Assembly: GCF_007858185.1 (NCBI RefSeq)
Contig: NZ_VFES01000027.1
Coordinates: 1 to 64,000, forward strand
DNA length: 64,000 nucleotides
Direction: 5' to 3'
Source: Pseudomonas grimontii
GTDB taxonomy: Bacteria > Pseudomonadota > Gammaproteobacteria > Pseudomonadales > Pseudomonadaceae
Under the pieces are notes generated by a model. That model did no database searches and was not told the DNA's origin. It worked only from the letters and a program-made list of their open reading frames with translations. Made by a program: the position numbers and the translations under genes. Within the stretch, counting starts at the first letter, position 1. Each line of letters begins with the position of its first letter. Shown here one piece after another: positions 50,285 to 58,534 of the stretch.

Positions 50285-51055
50285 ATGAAAAAACTACTGG
50301 TTGCTTTCGCCGCCGTTGCCGCGTTTTCCGCCCACGCCGAGACCATCACGGTCGCCGCCTCGCCGGTGCCCCACGCGGAAATCCTGGAATTCGTGAAGCC
50401 TGCGCTCGCCAAAGAAGGCGTGGACCTGCAGGTCAAAGTGTTCACTGACTACGTACAGCCAAACGTGCAAGTGTCGGAAAAGCGCCTGGACGCCAACTTC
50501 TTCCAGCACCAGCCGTACCTGGATGAGTTCAACAAGGCCAAGGGCACTCACCTGGTGAGCGTCGGCGCGGTGCACCTGGAGCCCCTGGGCGCTTACTCCA
50601 GCAAGTACAAGAAGCTGGAGGAACTGCCAAGCGGCGCCAACGTGGTGATCCCGAACGACGCCACCAACGGCGGCCGTGCGCTGCTGCTGCTGGCCAAACA
50701 CAACCTGATCACCCTGAAGGACCCGACCAACATCCTGTCGACCATCAAGGACATCACCGAAAACCCGAAAAACCTGAAATTCCGCGAACTCGAAGCCGCC
50801 ACCCTGCCGCGCGTGCTGACCCAGGTCGACCTGGCGCTGATCAACACCAACTACGCGCTGGAAGCCAAACTGGACCCGTCCAAGGACGCCCTGGTGATCG
50901 AAGGCAATGACTCGCCTTACGTGAACATCCTGGTGAGCCGCGAAGACAACAAGGATTCGGACGCGATGAAGAAGCTGATTGCAGCCCTGCACACTCCTGA
51001 AGTGAAGCAATTCATCCAAGAGAAGTACAAAGGCGCGATCCTGCCGGCGTTCTGA
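50285..51055 (+). CDS. metQ: Methionine ABC transporter substrate-binding protein MetQ
   Basis: This 256-residue periplasmic protein of the NlpA family has a signal peptide MKKLLVAFAAVAAFSAHA. No cysteine stands at the cut, so it is probably soluble and not a lipoprotein, unlike E. coli MetQ. Family signs are VAASPVPHAEILEFV, NFFQHQPYLDEFN and VIPNDATNGGRALLLL. AAGGAG precedes the ATG. The REPIN at 51091 separates it from the convergent sco gene. Confidence 0.93.
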   Translation: MKKLLVAFAAVAAFSAHAETITVAASPVPHAEILEFVKPALAKEGVDLQVKVFTDYVQPNVQVSEKRLDANFFQHQPYLDEFNKAKGTHLVSVGAVHLEPLGAYSSKYKKLEELPSGANVVIPNDATNGGRALLLLAKHNLITLKDPTNILSTIKDITENPKNLKFRELEAATLPRVLTQVDLALINTNYALEAKLDPSKDALVIEGNDSPYVNILVSREDNKDSDAMKKLIAALHTPEVKQFIQEKYKGAILPAF

Positions 51056-51090
51056 TCCGACTCGATCTCCAACACTCTGGAGATCAAAAA

Positions 51091-51182
51091 ATGTGGGAGG
51101 GGGCTTGCCCCCGATTGCGGAGTAGCAGTCGCTGCATGAGCTGACTGATCTGCCGCCATCGGGGGCAAGCCCCCTCCCACAT
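51091..51182. repeat. REP pair in inverted orientation (REPIN)
   Basis: The 25-base unit ATGTGGGAGGGG/GCTTGCCCCCGAT (51091-51115) and its exact reverse complement (51158-51182) face each other over 42 bases. It is the most perfect REP doublet of the window and lies between the convergent metQ and sco genes. No RAYT transposase gene lies nearby, so it would be moved in trans. Confidence 0.9.
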
Positions 51183-51199
51183 GTGTTGTGCGTTGCCTG

Positions 51200-51835
51200 T
51201 TACTTGCGCTGCAACAGCCCCGGCAGTTGCGCTACCAGCTTCTGATTGTTCAACGGCGCACGGATAAACCCGCGCTGGGTACCATCCGGGCCGATCAGCG
51301 CGAGGTTGCCGCTATGGTCGACGGTGTAGTTGGGCTTGCTGGTGTCTGCCGGGATGAACGGGATGCTCACGGCATTCGAGACCTTCTGCACATCCTCCAC
51401 GTTCGCGCCGGTGAGGCCTTCGAATTGCGGGTCGAAATAGCCCAGGTACTGTTTGAGCTGGGTCGGCGTGTCGCGGTTCGGGTCGACGCTGACCAGGATC
51501 ACTTGAAACTTGTCCACAGCCTCTTTAGGCAACTCGCTCTTGATCTGGCGCAGTTGGGCGAGGGTAGTCGGGCAGATGTCGGGGCAGAAGGTGTAGCCGA
51601 AGAACAGCAGGCTCCACTTGCCTTTCAACTCGTTGACCAGCACCGGCTGGCCGTCCTGGTTGGTCATGCTCACCGGTGGCAACTGACGGCTTTGCGGCAG
51701 CAGGATGATGCCGGCGTCGATCAACGCGGTAGGGTCGCCCTGGCCTTTGCCCGAGAGCACTTTGTTGACGGTCAGGCCCATGATCAACGCGACGATGGCC
51801 ACCAGGATAAAGACGGTTTTTTGAGTTCGAGTCAT
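51200..51835 (-). CDS. SCO1/SenC family copper chaperone
   Basis: This 211-residue protein is anchored by one N-terminal helix and has a periplasmic thioredoxin-like domain. The copper site is Cys84-x3-Cys88 in GYTFCPDICPTT with the later histidine in NYTVDHSGN. It delivers copper to the CuA centre of cytochrome oxidase subunit II. The ATG overlaps the cyoE stop (ATGA), and it is the last gene of the oxidase assembly cluster. Confidence 0.92.
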   Translation of the reverse strand: MTRTQKTVFILVAIVALIMGLTVNKVLSGKGQGDPTALIDAGIILLPQSRQLPPVSMTNQDGQPVLVNELKGKWSLLFFGYTFCPDICPTTLAQLRQIKSELPKEAVDKFQVILVSVDPNRDTPTQLKQYLGYFDPQFEGLTGANVEDVQKVSNAVSIPFIPADTSKPNYTVDHSGNLALIGPDGTQRGFIRAPLNNQKLVAQLPGLLQRK

Positions 51836-52731
51836 AGGTTCAACAGTAAGTAGTGGTCTACGAGCAGGGCGATAAACAGCAGGAACAGGTACCAGATAGA
51901 GTACTTGAAGGTGTTGATCGCCGCGTGCGGCTGAGCGCCACGGTACAGCACCCAGGCCCATTGCAGAAAGCGTCCGCCCAAAACCAGCGCACACGCCAGG
52001 TAGAGCAGGCCGCTCATATGGATCACATAGGGCATGAGGCTCACCGCCAACAGGGCGAAGGTGTAGAGCAGGATATGCACCTTGGTGTAGTGCTCGCCAT
52101 GGGTGACCGGCAGCATCGGGATGTCGGCCTTGGCGTATTCCTCCTTGCGGTGAATGGCCAGCGCCCAGAAGTGCGGCGGGGTCCAGGCGAAGATGATCAG
52201 CACCAATAACAAGGGTTCGGCGCTGACGTGGCCGGTGACGGCGACCCAGCCCAACAGCGGCGGCGCGGCACCGGCCAAGCCGCCAATAACAATATTTTGT
52301 GGCGTCGCGCGCTTGAGAAAGCCGGTGTAGATCACCGCATAACCCAACAGCGAAGCCAGCGTCAGCCATGCCGCCAGGGGATTGGTGAACGCCAGCAACA
52401 AGGCCAATCCTGCAACGGCTAGAAACAAAGCAAAGGCCAGCGCCGCCATCGGCGATACACGGCCCTGCGCCAACGGTCGCTTATGGGTGCGGGCCATCAC
52501 CGCATCAATCCGCCGGTCCACTACATGGTTCACCGCCGCCGCGCCACCGGCACACAGGGCTATCCCCAGGTTGCCGAAAATCAGCACCGCCCACGGCACG
52601 CCGGCGCGGGTCGCGAGGAACATGCCGACCAAGGAGGTGATGAGCATCAACACCACCACTTTCGGCTTGGTCAGTTCCAGGTAATCGCGCCAGATCGCCT
52701 GGCTGTGGCGCGCGCCGATCAAGGTCGCCAT
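51832..52731 (-). CDS. cyoE: Protoheme IX farnesyltransferase (heme O synthase)
   Basis: This 299-residue UbiA-family enzyme has nine predicted helices. The aspartate-rich motifs are NHVVDRRIDAVMARTHKRPL near residue 70 and the YTGFLKRATPQNIVIGG region. It adds a farnesyl group to heme b to make heme O, the precursor of heme A. It overlaps both neighbours (ctaA-type gene upstream by 13 bases, sco downstream by 4), so it is one operon with them. Confidence 0.94.
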   Translation of the reverse strand: MATLIGARHSQAIWRDYLELTKPKVVVLMLITSLVGMFLATRAGVPWAVLIFGNLGIALCAGGAAAVNHVVDRRIDAVMARTHKRPLAQGRVSPMAALAFALFLAVAGLALLLAFTNPLAAWLTLASLLGYAVIYTGFLKRATPQNIVIGGLAGAAPPLLGWVAVTGHVSAEPLLLVLIIFAWTPPHFWALAIHRKEEYAKADIPMLPVTHGEHYTKVHILLYTFALLAVSLMPYVIHMSGLLYLACALVLGGRFLQWAWVLYRGAQPHAAINTFKYSIWYLFLLFIALLVDHYLLLNL

Positions 52732-53798
52732 GGCATCTCTCCTTTAAGGGTGATGAGGCCCGATACGTGTTTGCGCGGGCTGAAGCGCCAGCCGAAGGGC
52801 AGTTGGTGACGTACCCGGACCAGACTGGTGCGGGCGTGGTAATTGACCAGCACCAGGCTCAATAACAGCGCCGCGCCGCCGGCGTTATGGCCGACCGCAA
52901 CCGGCAGCGGCAGGTGGAAATACACGTTGCTCAGGCCCAGGCTGATTTGGGCCGCCAGGGCAATCAACAGCAGACCCGCGAGCCGAGTCATACCGACCAC
53001 GCGCAGCTGCCAGGCCAAGCCCGCAAGCACCACGGTGACCAGCACCGCACCGATGCGGTGGGTCAGGTGGATGGCGGTGCGCGCATCGCTGTCGAGTTGG
53101 CCGCCAAGGTAATTGGGCCCGATGTGCTGGGTCAGGTGAAAGCCGTTGGCGAAGTCCGCCGCAGGCCACCACTGGCCGTGGCAGGTGGGCAAATCGATAC
53201 AGGCCACCGCCGCGTAGTTGGAACTGACCCAGCCGCCCAAGGCAATCTGGCCGATCACCAGCACCAGACCCGCCGTGGCCCAATATTGCAGGCGCTTGGG
53301 CACGATCAAGGCGGGCAGCACGCCGGACAAGCGCAGGGTCAGCAGGAACAACAGGCTCAAGGTCGCAAAGCCGCCCAACAAATGCCCCGTCACCACCTGG
53401 GGCCATAGCTTCAAGGTCACCGTCCACATGCCAAACGCCGCCTGGGCGAATACCACCATCAGCACAAACAACGGCAGTTTCACCGGCTGGCCCGGATCAT
53501 GCCGATGGCTCCACGAACGCGCCGCCAACAGCACAATCAACAGGCCCAGGGTGCCGGCAAAGTAGCGATGGGTCATCTCGGCCCAGCCCTTGTCAGCCTC
53601 CACTGGCGTATCGGGAAAATGCAATTCGGCATGGGCCAACTGGGCCTCGCTTTGCGGCACGCTGATAAAGCCGTAGCAGCCCGGCCAGTCCGGGCAACCA
53701 AGGCCGGCATGGGTCAGGCGGGTGTAGGCGCCGAGCAGCACGACGATCAGCGCCAGCAGGGTGGCAAACAACGCGAGGCGAAATCCAGGTTTGGCCAT
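52719..53798 (-). CDS. ctaA: Heme A synthase (COX15/CtaA)
   Basis: This 359-residue membrane protein has eight helices in two related four-helix halves. Conserved histidines stand in EMTHRYFAGTLGLL, VVTGHLLGGF, FHLTQHIGP, AIHLTHRIGAV and VGHNAGGA. It oxidises heme O to heme A for the aa3-type oxidase. The start MAKPGFRLALFATLL is 10 bases after the preceding gene, so it is one transcript with cyoE. Confidence 0.93.
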   Translation of the reverse strand: MAKPGFRLALFATLLALIVVLLGAYTRLTHAGLGCPDWPGCYGFISVPQSEAQLAHAELHFPDTPVEADKGWAEMTHRYFAGTLGLLIVLLAARSWSHRHDPGQPVKLPLFVLMVVFAQAAFGMWTVTLKLWPQVVTGHLLGGFATLSLLFLLTLRLSGVLPALIVPKRLQYWATAGLVLVIGQIALGGWVSSNYAAVACIDLPTCHGQWWPAADFANGFHLTQHIGPNYLGGQLDSDARTAIHLTHRIGAVLVTVVLAGLAWQLRVVGMTRLAGLLLIALAAQISLGLSNVYFHLPLPVAVGHNAGGAALLLSLVLVNYHARTSLVRVRHQLPFGWRFSPRKHVSGLITLKGEMPWRP

Positions 53799-53808
53799 GA
53801 CGATGCCC

Positions 53809-54393
53809 TTATCCGATGTTCGACAGTTTCAGCAGGTGGCGCAGATCATTGAGCAAGTCCTTGCCCTTGACCTTGGCGTCGTAGCGCAGCACCAGATTGC
53901 CGTGGGGGTCGACGATCCACAGTTGCGCATCGCCCGGCGCGGCGGCGTTTTTGGTGAAGGTCGAAAGGTCCAGCGAGTAGCGCTGCAATTGCGGGTATTC
54001 GACCTTCAACTTGGCGTCATAGTCGGTACCGACCGGTTGCGCACTGGCCAGGGCATGGCTGGCGCGTGAGGCGTCGCGCCCCAGGCCGATCTGCAGTTGG
54101 CGCGCGAGGTACACCAGTTGCTGGCAATCGGCAGCGCAGGCAGCGGGCGCGGTGACCAGCAACTGCCAGCGCTGTTCATCGGCCTGCACGCCAATATCGG
54201 CGCGGGTCTGACCGTTACCGATCATTTCCCCGTGGTAGCTGCGACTGTCCGGCACCCAGAACTGCAGTTTGTACATGAAGGTGGCCAGCGCCATCGGGCC
54301 GATCACCATCAGCAGGATCAGCAACAGTTGCCAGCGGCCTTTGCGCCGATCAGGCACCTCAGACATGTTGGGTGGATTCATGGCCGTTCCCAT
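53809..54393 (-). CDS. Oxidase-cluster protein of unknown function (PA0111-like)
   Basis: This 194-residue protein has one membrane helix (about residues 24-44) and a periplasmic domain with a thioredoxin-like layout. The cysteine pair CAADC (about residue 84) sits where Sco proteins carry CxxxC, though no typical Sco sequence is seen. It stands between SURF1 and heme A synthase, as in other Pseudomonas. It may help in copper or thiol handling during oxidase assembly; this is an inference. The ATG at 54393 has AAAGGAG ahead; it overlaps the SURF1 end. Confidence 0.72.
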   Translation of the reverse strand: MGTAMNPPNMSEVPDRRKGRWQLLLILLMVIGPMALATFMYKLQFWVPDSRSYHGEMIGNGQTRADIGVQADEQRWQLLVTAPAACAADCQQLVYLARQLQIGLGRDASRASHALASAQPVGTDYDAKLKVEYPQLQRYSLDLSTFTKNAAAPGDAQLWIVDPHGNLVLRYDAKVKGKDLLNDLRHLLKLSNIG

Positions 54394-55123
54394 GGGGCTT
54401 CTCCTTTGTGGTGTGCCATCCGAGGTAGAGGTAAAGCGCCAATAGCGCCAGCGACATGGCGAACCACTGCACCGCGTAGGCCAGGTGTTTTTCCGGGCCC
54501 ATCGCAACGATGGGCCAAGTGGTTTCGTACGTACCGGGGCCGGCTTCAGTGCGCAGTTCGTAGGCAAAACCGCTGCGACCGAGCTCAGCCCATAACGCAG
54601 CGGGGTGCAGCGCGGTCAACAGGCGCGGCCATTGCGCGGTCGTGGGGTCTGCATGTAACTGGAATGTTTCGCCGGGCGCGACATACACCCAGGCGTCGAG
54701 ATTCAAAGGCTGGTCTGGGGTGGTGAAGACGGGCGGGGTGCGCCGATCCGGCCACGGCAACCAACCGCGATTGAGCAACAGCCATAGGCCGCTGGCCTGA
54801 TCGTGAAAGGGTTGCAGCAACTCGACGCCCGCCTTGCCGTCGCGCATGCGGTTATCCAGCAGTACGCTGTGCTCGGCATCGAATTGCCCGCGCAAATGCA
54901 CGCGGCGAAAGGCCGGGTCCGCCATGTCACCGAGCTGCACACTGCTGATCGGCTCAGCCACGCGGCGTTCGGCATAGCTGTCCACCAGCAACTGCTTCTC
55001 ATGGCCGCGTGACAGTTGCCAGAAACCCAGGCCCACCATCAACGGCAGCAGAATCATCACCACCAGGGTCGGTGCGATACCTGGACGAAAGCGTTTCATG
55101 GCGCTGGCTATACTTGTTTTCAT
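54359..55123 (-). CDS. SURF1 family oxidase assembly protein
   Basis: This 254-residue protein has membrane helices at both ends (about residues 18-38 and 215-235) and a periplasmic domain between, the SURF1 layout. Signs are LGFWQLSRGHEKQLL, FRRVHLRGQFDAEHSVLLDNR and LLNRGWLPWPDRR. SURF1 takes part in heme A delivery to subunit I. The ATG at 55123 has GAGGGGA upstream; a later one at 55099 lacks such a site. Confidence 0.9.
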   Translation of the reverse strand: MKTSIASAMKRFRPGIAPTLVVMILLPLMVGLGFWQLSRGHEKQLLVDSYAERRVAEPISSVQLGDMADPAFRRVHLRGQFDAEHSVLLDNRMRDGKAGVELLQPFHDQASGLWLLLNRGWLPWPDRRTPPVFTTPDQPLNLDAWVYVAPGETFQLHADPTTAQWPRLLTALHPAALWAELGRSGFAYELRTEAGPGTYETTWPIVAMGPEKHLAYAVQWFAMSLALLALYLYLGWHTTKEKPHGNGHESTQHV

Positions 55124-55168
55124 TGCCCGCCCATCCCCTCAATGCCCACCAAAGCCAGGAACCAGACC

Positions 55169-55372
55169 ATGCTCAAAGCAGCCATTGCCCTGATGCTGAT
55201 CGCGACCGTCGTGAGCCTGTTCAGTGGCTTGTTCTTTCTGGTCAAGGACGAGGGCAACTCCAACCGCCTCGTCACTGCCTTGACCGTGCGTGTCGTACTG
55301 GCCGTGATCACCGTGGCCTTGATCGCCTGGGGCTTTTTCAGCGGCCAGCTGGTGTCTCACGCGCCTTGGTAA
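55169..55372 (+). CDS. DUF2909 twin-helix membrane protein (67 aa)
   Basis: This 67-residue protein has two hydrophobic helices (about 3-24 and 36-60) joined by KDEGNSNRLVTALTVRV, the DUF2909 pattern. It is the only plus-strand gene inside the oxidase cluster, set divergently to SURF1 and convergent with coxC. It keeps this place in other Pseudomonas. A role in oxidase biogenesis is plausible by position only. The ATG follows CCAGGAA; an in-frame ATG at 55142 is less likely. Confidence 0.83.
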   Translation: MLKAAIALMLIATVVSLFSGLFFLVKDEGNSNRLVTALTVRVVLAVITVALIAWGFFSGQLVSHAPW

Positions 55373-55378
55373 GTCGCC

Positions 55379-56266
55379 TCACAGCACATAGACGAAGAAA
55401 AACAGCCCAATCCACACCACATCCACGAAGTGCCAATACCAACTGGCCGCTTCGAAACCGAACTGATGCTCGGCATTGAAATGCCCGCGCAGGATGCGCA
55501 TCAGCATCACAAACAAAATGATGGTGCCGATGGTCACGTGGGCGCCGTGAAAGCCCGTGAGCATGAAGAAGGTTGCGCCATACACGCCTGAGCCAAGGGT
55601 CAGGCCCAGCTCTTTGTAGGCGTGGATGTATTCCTCGGCCTGGAACCCGAGAAACGCCAGGCCAAGCAGCACGGTGATCGCCAGCCAGATCTTCAGCGCA
55701 CCGCGATGGCCCTTGCGCAGGGCATGGTGGGCGATGGTGATGGTCACGCTCGAGCTCACCAGCAAAATGGTATTGACCAACGGCAGGCCCCAGGGGCTGA
55801 TGGTGCCCTCGGGTGCGGGGTACAGCTTTGGATCAGGGTTGTTGAGCAACGGCCAGGCGAACTCGAAACTCGGCCACAGCATGTGCGCGATGCCCTTCGA
55901 GCCTTCACCGGCCAACCAGGGCGCAGACATATGCCGCACATAGAACAGCGCACCGAAGAACGCGATAAAGAACATCACCTCGGAAAAGATGAACCAGGTC
56001 ATGCCCCAGCGAAACGAGCGGTCCATCTGCGCGCTGTACAAACCGGCACGGCTTTCCTTGATCACCGCGCCGAACCAGCCGAACAGCATGTAGGCCAGCA
56101 ACAGCCCACCGACGAAAAAGATCCACGGCCCGTGGGATTCCGGGCGTGCCGCCTTCAGGTCGTTGAACCACACGGCCAGGCCATACACGGTGACCAGCAT
56201 GCCAATCGTGGCAATTATCGGCCATTTGCTTTGCGCTGGTACGTAGTACGTATCATGAGTCGACAT
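55379..56266 (-). CDS. coxC: Cytochrome c oxidase subunit III
   Basis: This 295-residue protein has seven helices and the family signs WPIIATIGMLVTVYGLAV, FSEVMFFIAFFGALFYVRH and GFHGAHVTIGTIILFVMLMR. It has no redox centre and stabilises proton uptake by subunit I. It begins 35 bases after ctaG, as part of the coxB-coxA-ctaG-coxC unit. Confidence 0.95.
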   Translation of the reverse strand: MSTHDTYYVPAQSKWPIIATIGMLVTVYGLAVWFNDLKAARPESHGPWIFFVGGLLLAYMLFGWFGAVIKESRAGLYSAQMDRSFRWGMTWFIFSEVMFFIAFFGALFYVRHMSAPWLAGEGSKGIAHMLWPSFEFAWPLLNNPDPKLYPAPEGTISPWGLPLVNTILLVSSSVTITIAHHALRKGHRGALKIWLAITVLLGLAFLGFQAEEYIHAYKELGLTLGSGVYGATFFMLTGFHGAHVTIGTIILFVMLMRILRGHFNAEHQFGFEAASWYWHFVDVVWIGLFFFVYVL

Positions 56267-56301
56267 GTATTCGCTCTCCTGATTGAGCGGGCAAACAGTA
56301 G

Positions 56302-56853
56302 CTAGCCGCCGGTACGGACAGCCACCGGCGGTTGGCGCGCAGTGATATCAAACAGCGTGTACGCCAGGGTCAAATGCTTCACATCCTTGGGCATGTCGCG
56401 GTCGACAATAAAACGCACCGGCATCTCGATGCGCTGGCCTGGTTGCAGCACTTGCTGGGTGAAGCAAAAGCATTCGGTCTTGTGGAAGTACATCGCCGCC
56501 TCGGCCGGGGAAATGCTTGGCACCGCTTGGGCGGTCATCGGTTTGTCGGTAGGGTTGTAGGCCACGAACAGCATCTCGGTGACTGCGCCGGGGTTGACCA
56601 CCACCTCGTCAGCCTTGGAGTGAAAATCCCAGACCATGTCGATGGCATTGGTGGACAGGAACTGCACCCGTACCTGCCGCGTGAGGTCGACGACCTGCTC
56701 GCCCTCGTATTGCCCGGCCGTCTTGCCGTTGATGCCGAACGCCTTGCACATCACGTCGTAGATCGGCACCAGGGCGAAACCAAAGGCGAACATCGCCACC
56801 ACCAGGATCAACAGGCGGGTGACCAGGCGCTTGAGGGGCACGGAGTCAGCCAT
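56302..56853 (-). CDS. ctaG: Cytochrome c oxidase assembly protein CtaG (Cox11)
   Basis: This 183-residue protein has one N-terminal helix and a periplasmic beta-rich domain. The copper-binding motif CFCF stands in ECFCFTQQVLQPG, and YDVMCKAFGINGKT follows the helix. It inserts copper into the CuB centre of subunit I. It starts just downstream of coxA, separated by a 14-codon frame that could couple translation. Confidence 0.94.
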   Translation of the reverse strand: MADSVPLKRLVTRLLILVVAMFAFGFALVPIYDVMCKAFGINGKTAGQYEGEQVVDLTRQVRVQFLSTNAIDMVWDFHSKADEVVVNPGAVTEMLFVAYNPTDKPMTAQAVPSISPAEAAMYFHKTECFCFTQQVLQPGQRIEMPVRFIVDRDMPKDVKHLTLAYTLFDITARQPPVAVRTGG

Positions 56854-56890
56854 GACATCCCCCTGAAGCGAAGGCGATCAGCGTGTTCAT
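56846..56890 (-). CDS. 14-codon ORF linking coxA and ctaG
   Basis: A tiny frame reads MNTLIAFASGGCHG. Its ATG overlaps the coxA stop (ATGA) and its TGA falls just inside the ctaG start region (GTCATGGCTGA). It has no ribosome site of its own beyond that in coxA. It is best seen as a coupling device that carries ribosomes from coxA to ctaG, or as chance; a real peptide product is not claimed. Confidence 0.3.
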   Translation of the reverse strand: MNTLIAFASGGCHG

Positions 56891-58476
56891 TTGACCTCCG
56901 GTGGCGTGGTGAAGGTGTGGTACGGCGCGGGCGAAGGCACGCTCCACTCCAGCCCTTCGGCGCCATCCCACGGCTTGGCCGGTGCCGGCGGGCCGCCACG
57001 GATGCACTTGATCACGATAAACAGGAAGAAGATCTGCGTGGCGCCAAACATGAAGGCACCAATGGACGAGACCATGTTGAAGTCGGCGAACTGCAGGTTG
57101 TAGTCCGGCACCCGCCGCGGCATGCCGGCCAGCCCCACGAAGTGCATTGGGAAGAACGCCATGTTCATGCCCACGAAAGACAACCAGAAATGCAGCTTGC
57201 CCAGGGTTTCGTCGTACATGTGGCCGGTCCATTTCGGCAGCCAGTAGTAGGCCGAGGCGAAGATGCCGAAGATCGCGCCAGGCACCAGTACGTAATGGAA
57301 GTGCGCCACCACAAAGTAGGTGTCGTGGTACTGGAAGTCCGCTGGGGCAATCGCCAGCATCAACCCGGAGAAGCCGCCGATGGTGAACAAGATCACGAAG
57401 GCCACGGCAAACAGCATCGGTGTCTCGAAGGTCAGCGAGCCTTGCCACATGGTGCTGACCCAGTTGAACACCTTGACCCCCGTAGGTACGGCGATCAGCA
57501 GCGTGGCGTACATGAAAAACAGTTCGCCCACCAACGGAATACCCACCACGAACATATGGTGCGCCCACACGATAAACGACAGGAACGCGATGCTCGCCGT
57601 GGCGTAGACCATCGACGTATAGCCGAACAACGGTTTGCGCGAGAAGGTCGGGATAATCGAACTGACGGCGCCAAACGCCGGCAGGATCATGATGTACACC
57701 TCGGGGTGGCCGAAGAACCAGAACACATGCTGGAACAGCACCGGATCACCGCCACCGGCCGCGCTGAAGAAGCTGGTGCCGAAGTGGATGTCCATCAGCA
57801 TCATGGTCACGCAGCCGGCCAGTACCGGCATTACCGCGATCAGCAGGAACGCGGTGATCAGCCAGGTCCAGACAAACAGCGGCATCTTCATCAAGGTCAT
57901 GCCGGGCGCACGCAGGTTGAGGATGGTGGCGACCACATTGATCGCACCCATGATCGAACTGATGCCCATCAAGTGGATGGCGAAGATGAAGAACGTCACG
58001 CTTTCCGGTGCGTAGGTGGTAGAGAGCGGGGCGTAGAAGGTCCAGCCGAAATTCGGCCCGCCGCCGGGCGTGAACAGGGTCGAGACCAGCAGCAGGAACG
58101 CCGCCGGCAGCAGCCAGAAGCTGAAGTTGTTCATGCGCGGCAAGGCCATGTCCGGCGCGCCGATCATCAGCGGAATCATCCAGTTGGCCAGGCCGACAAA
58201 CGCCGGCATCACCGCACCGAACACCATGATCAGGCCGTGCATGGTGGTCATCTGGTTGAAAAACGCCGGCTCGACGATCTGCAGGCCAGGCTGGAACAAT
58301 TCGGCACGGATCACCATGGCGAACGAGCCGCCGAGCAGGAACATGGTGAACGCGAACCACAGGTACATGGTGCCGATGTCTTTATGGTTGGTGGTCAGCA
58401 CCCAGCGCATCAAACCCTTGGCGGGGCCGTGGGCATGGTCACCGGCGTGGCCATGGTCATCGATCACAGCGCTCAT
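56887..58476 (-). CDS. coxA: Cytochrome c oxidase subunit I
   Basis: This 529-residue subunit has twelve helices and the binuclear centre of the aa3 type. The CuB histidine and cross-linked tyrosine stand in FWFFGHPEVYIMILPAFG, the histidine pair in VWAHHMFVVG, and the heme ligands in YFVVAHFHYVL. The D-channel start (NWMIPLMIGAPDMALPRMN) is present. It reduces oxygen to water and pumps protons. GGAG precedes the ATG. It follows coxB by 58 bases. Confidence 0.96.
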   Translation of the reverse strand: MSAVIDDHGHAGDHAHGPAKGLMRWVLTTNHKDIGTMYLWFAFTMFLLGGSFAMVIRAELFQPGLQIVEPAFFNQMTTMHGLIMVFGAVMPAFVGLANWMIPLMIGAPDMALPRMNNFSFWLLPAAFLLLVSTLFTPGGGPNFGWTFYAPLSTTYAPESVTFFIFAIHLMGISSIMGAINVVATILNLRAPGMTLMKMPLFVWTWLITAFLLIAVMPVLAGCVTMMLMDIHFGTSFFSAAGGGDPVLFQHVFWFFGHPEVYIMILPAFGAVSSIIPTFSRKPLFGYTSMVYATASIAFLSFIVWAHHMFVVGIPLVGELFFMYATLLIAVPTGVKVFNWVSTMWQGSLTFETPMLFAVAFVILFTIGGFSGLMLAIAPADFQYHDTYFVVAHFHYVLVPGAIFGIFASAYYWLPKWTGHMYDETLGKLHFWLSFVGMNMAFFPMHFVGLAGMPRRVPDYNLQFADFNMVSSIGAFMFGATQIFFLFIVIKCIRGGPPAPAKPWDGAEGLEWSVPSPAPYHTFTTPPEVK

Positions 58477-58534
58477 GGCCGTTCTCCTGCAAGCGAGTGG
58501 GCGGGGCGGGTCGAGGTAAAAGCGATGAAGTAGG

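Noticed and set aside
51064..51085. GATCTCC...GGAGATC hairpin after metQ as terminator
   Set aside because: It is followed by A, not T, on the plus strand, and on the minus strand the T-run comes before the hairpin. It is not a standard intrinsic terminator.
56332..58533. 733-codon frame opposite coxA and ctaG, rich in His, Arg, Gln, Glu
   Set aside because: Its composition is that of an antisense shadow and it crosses two well-defined oxidase genes.
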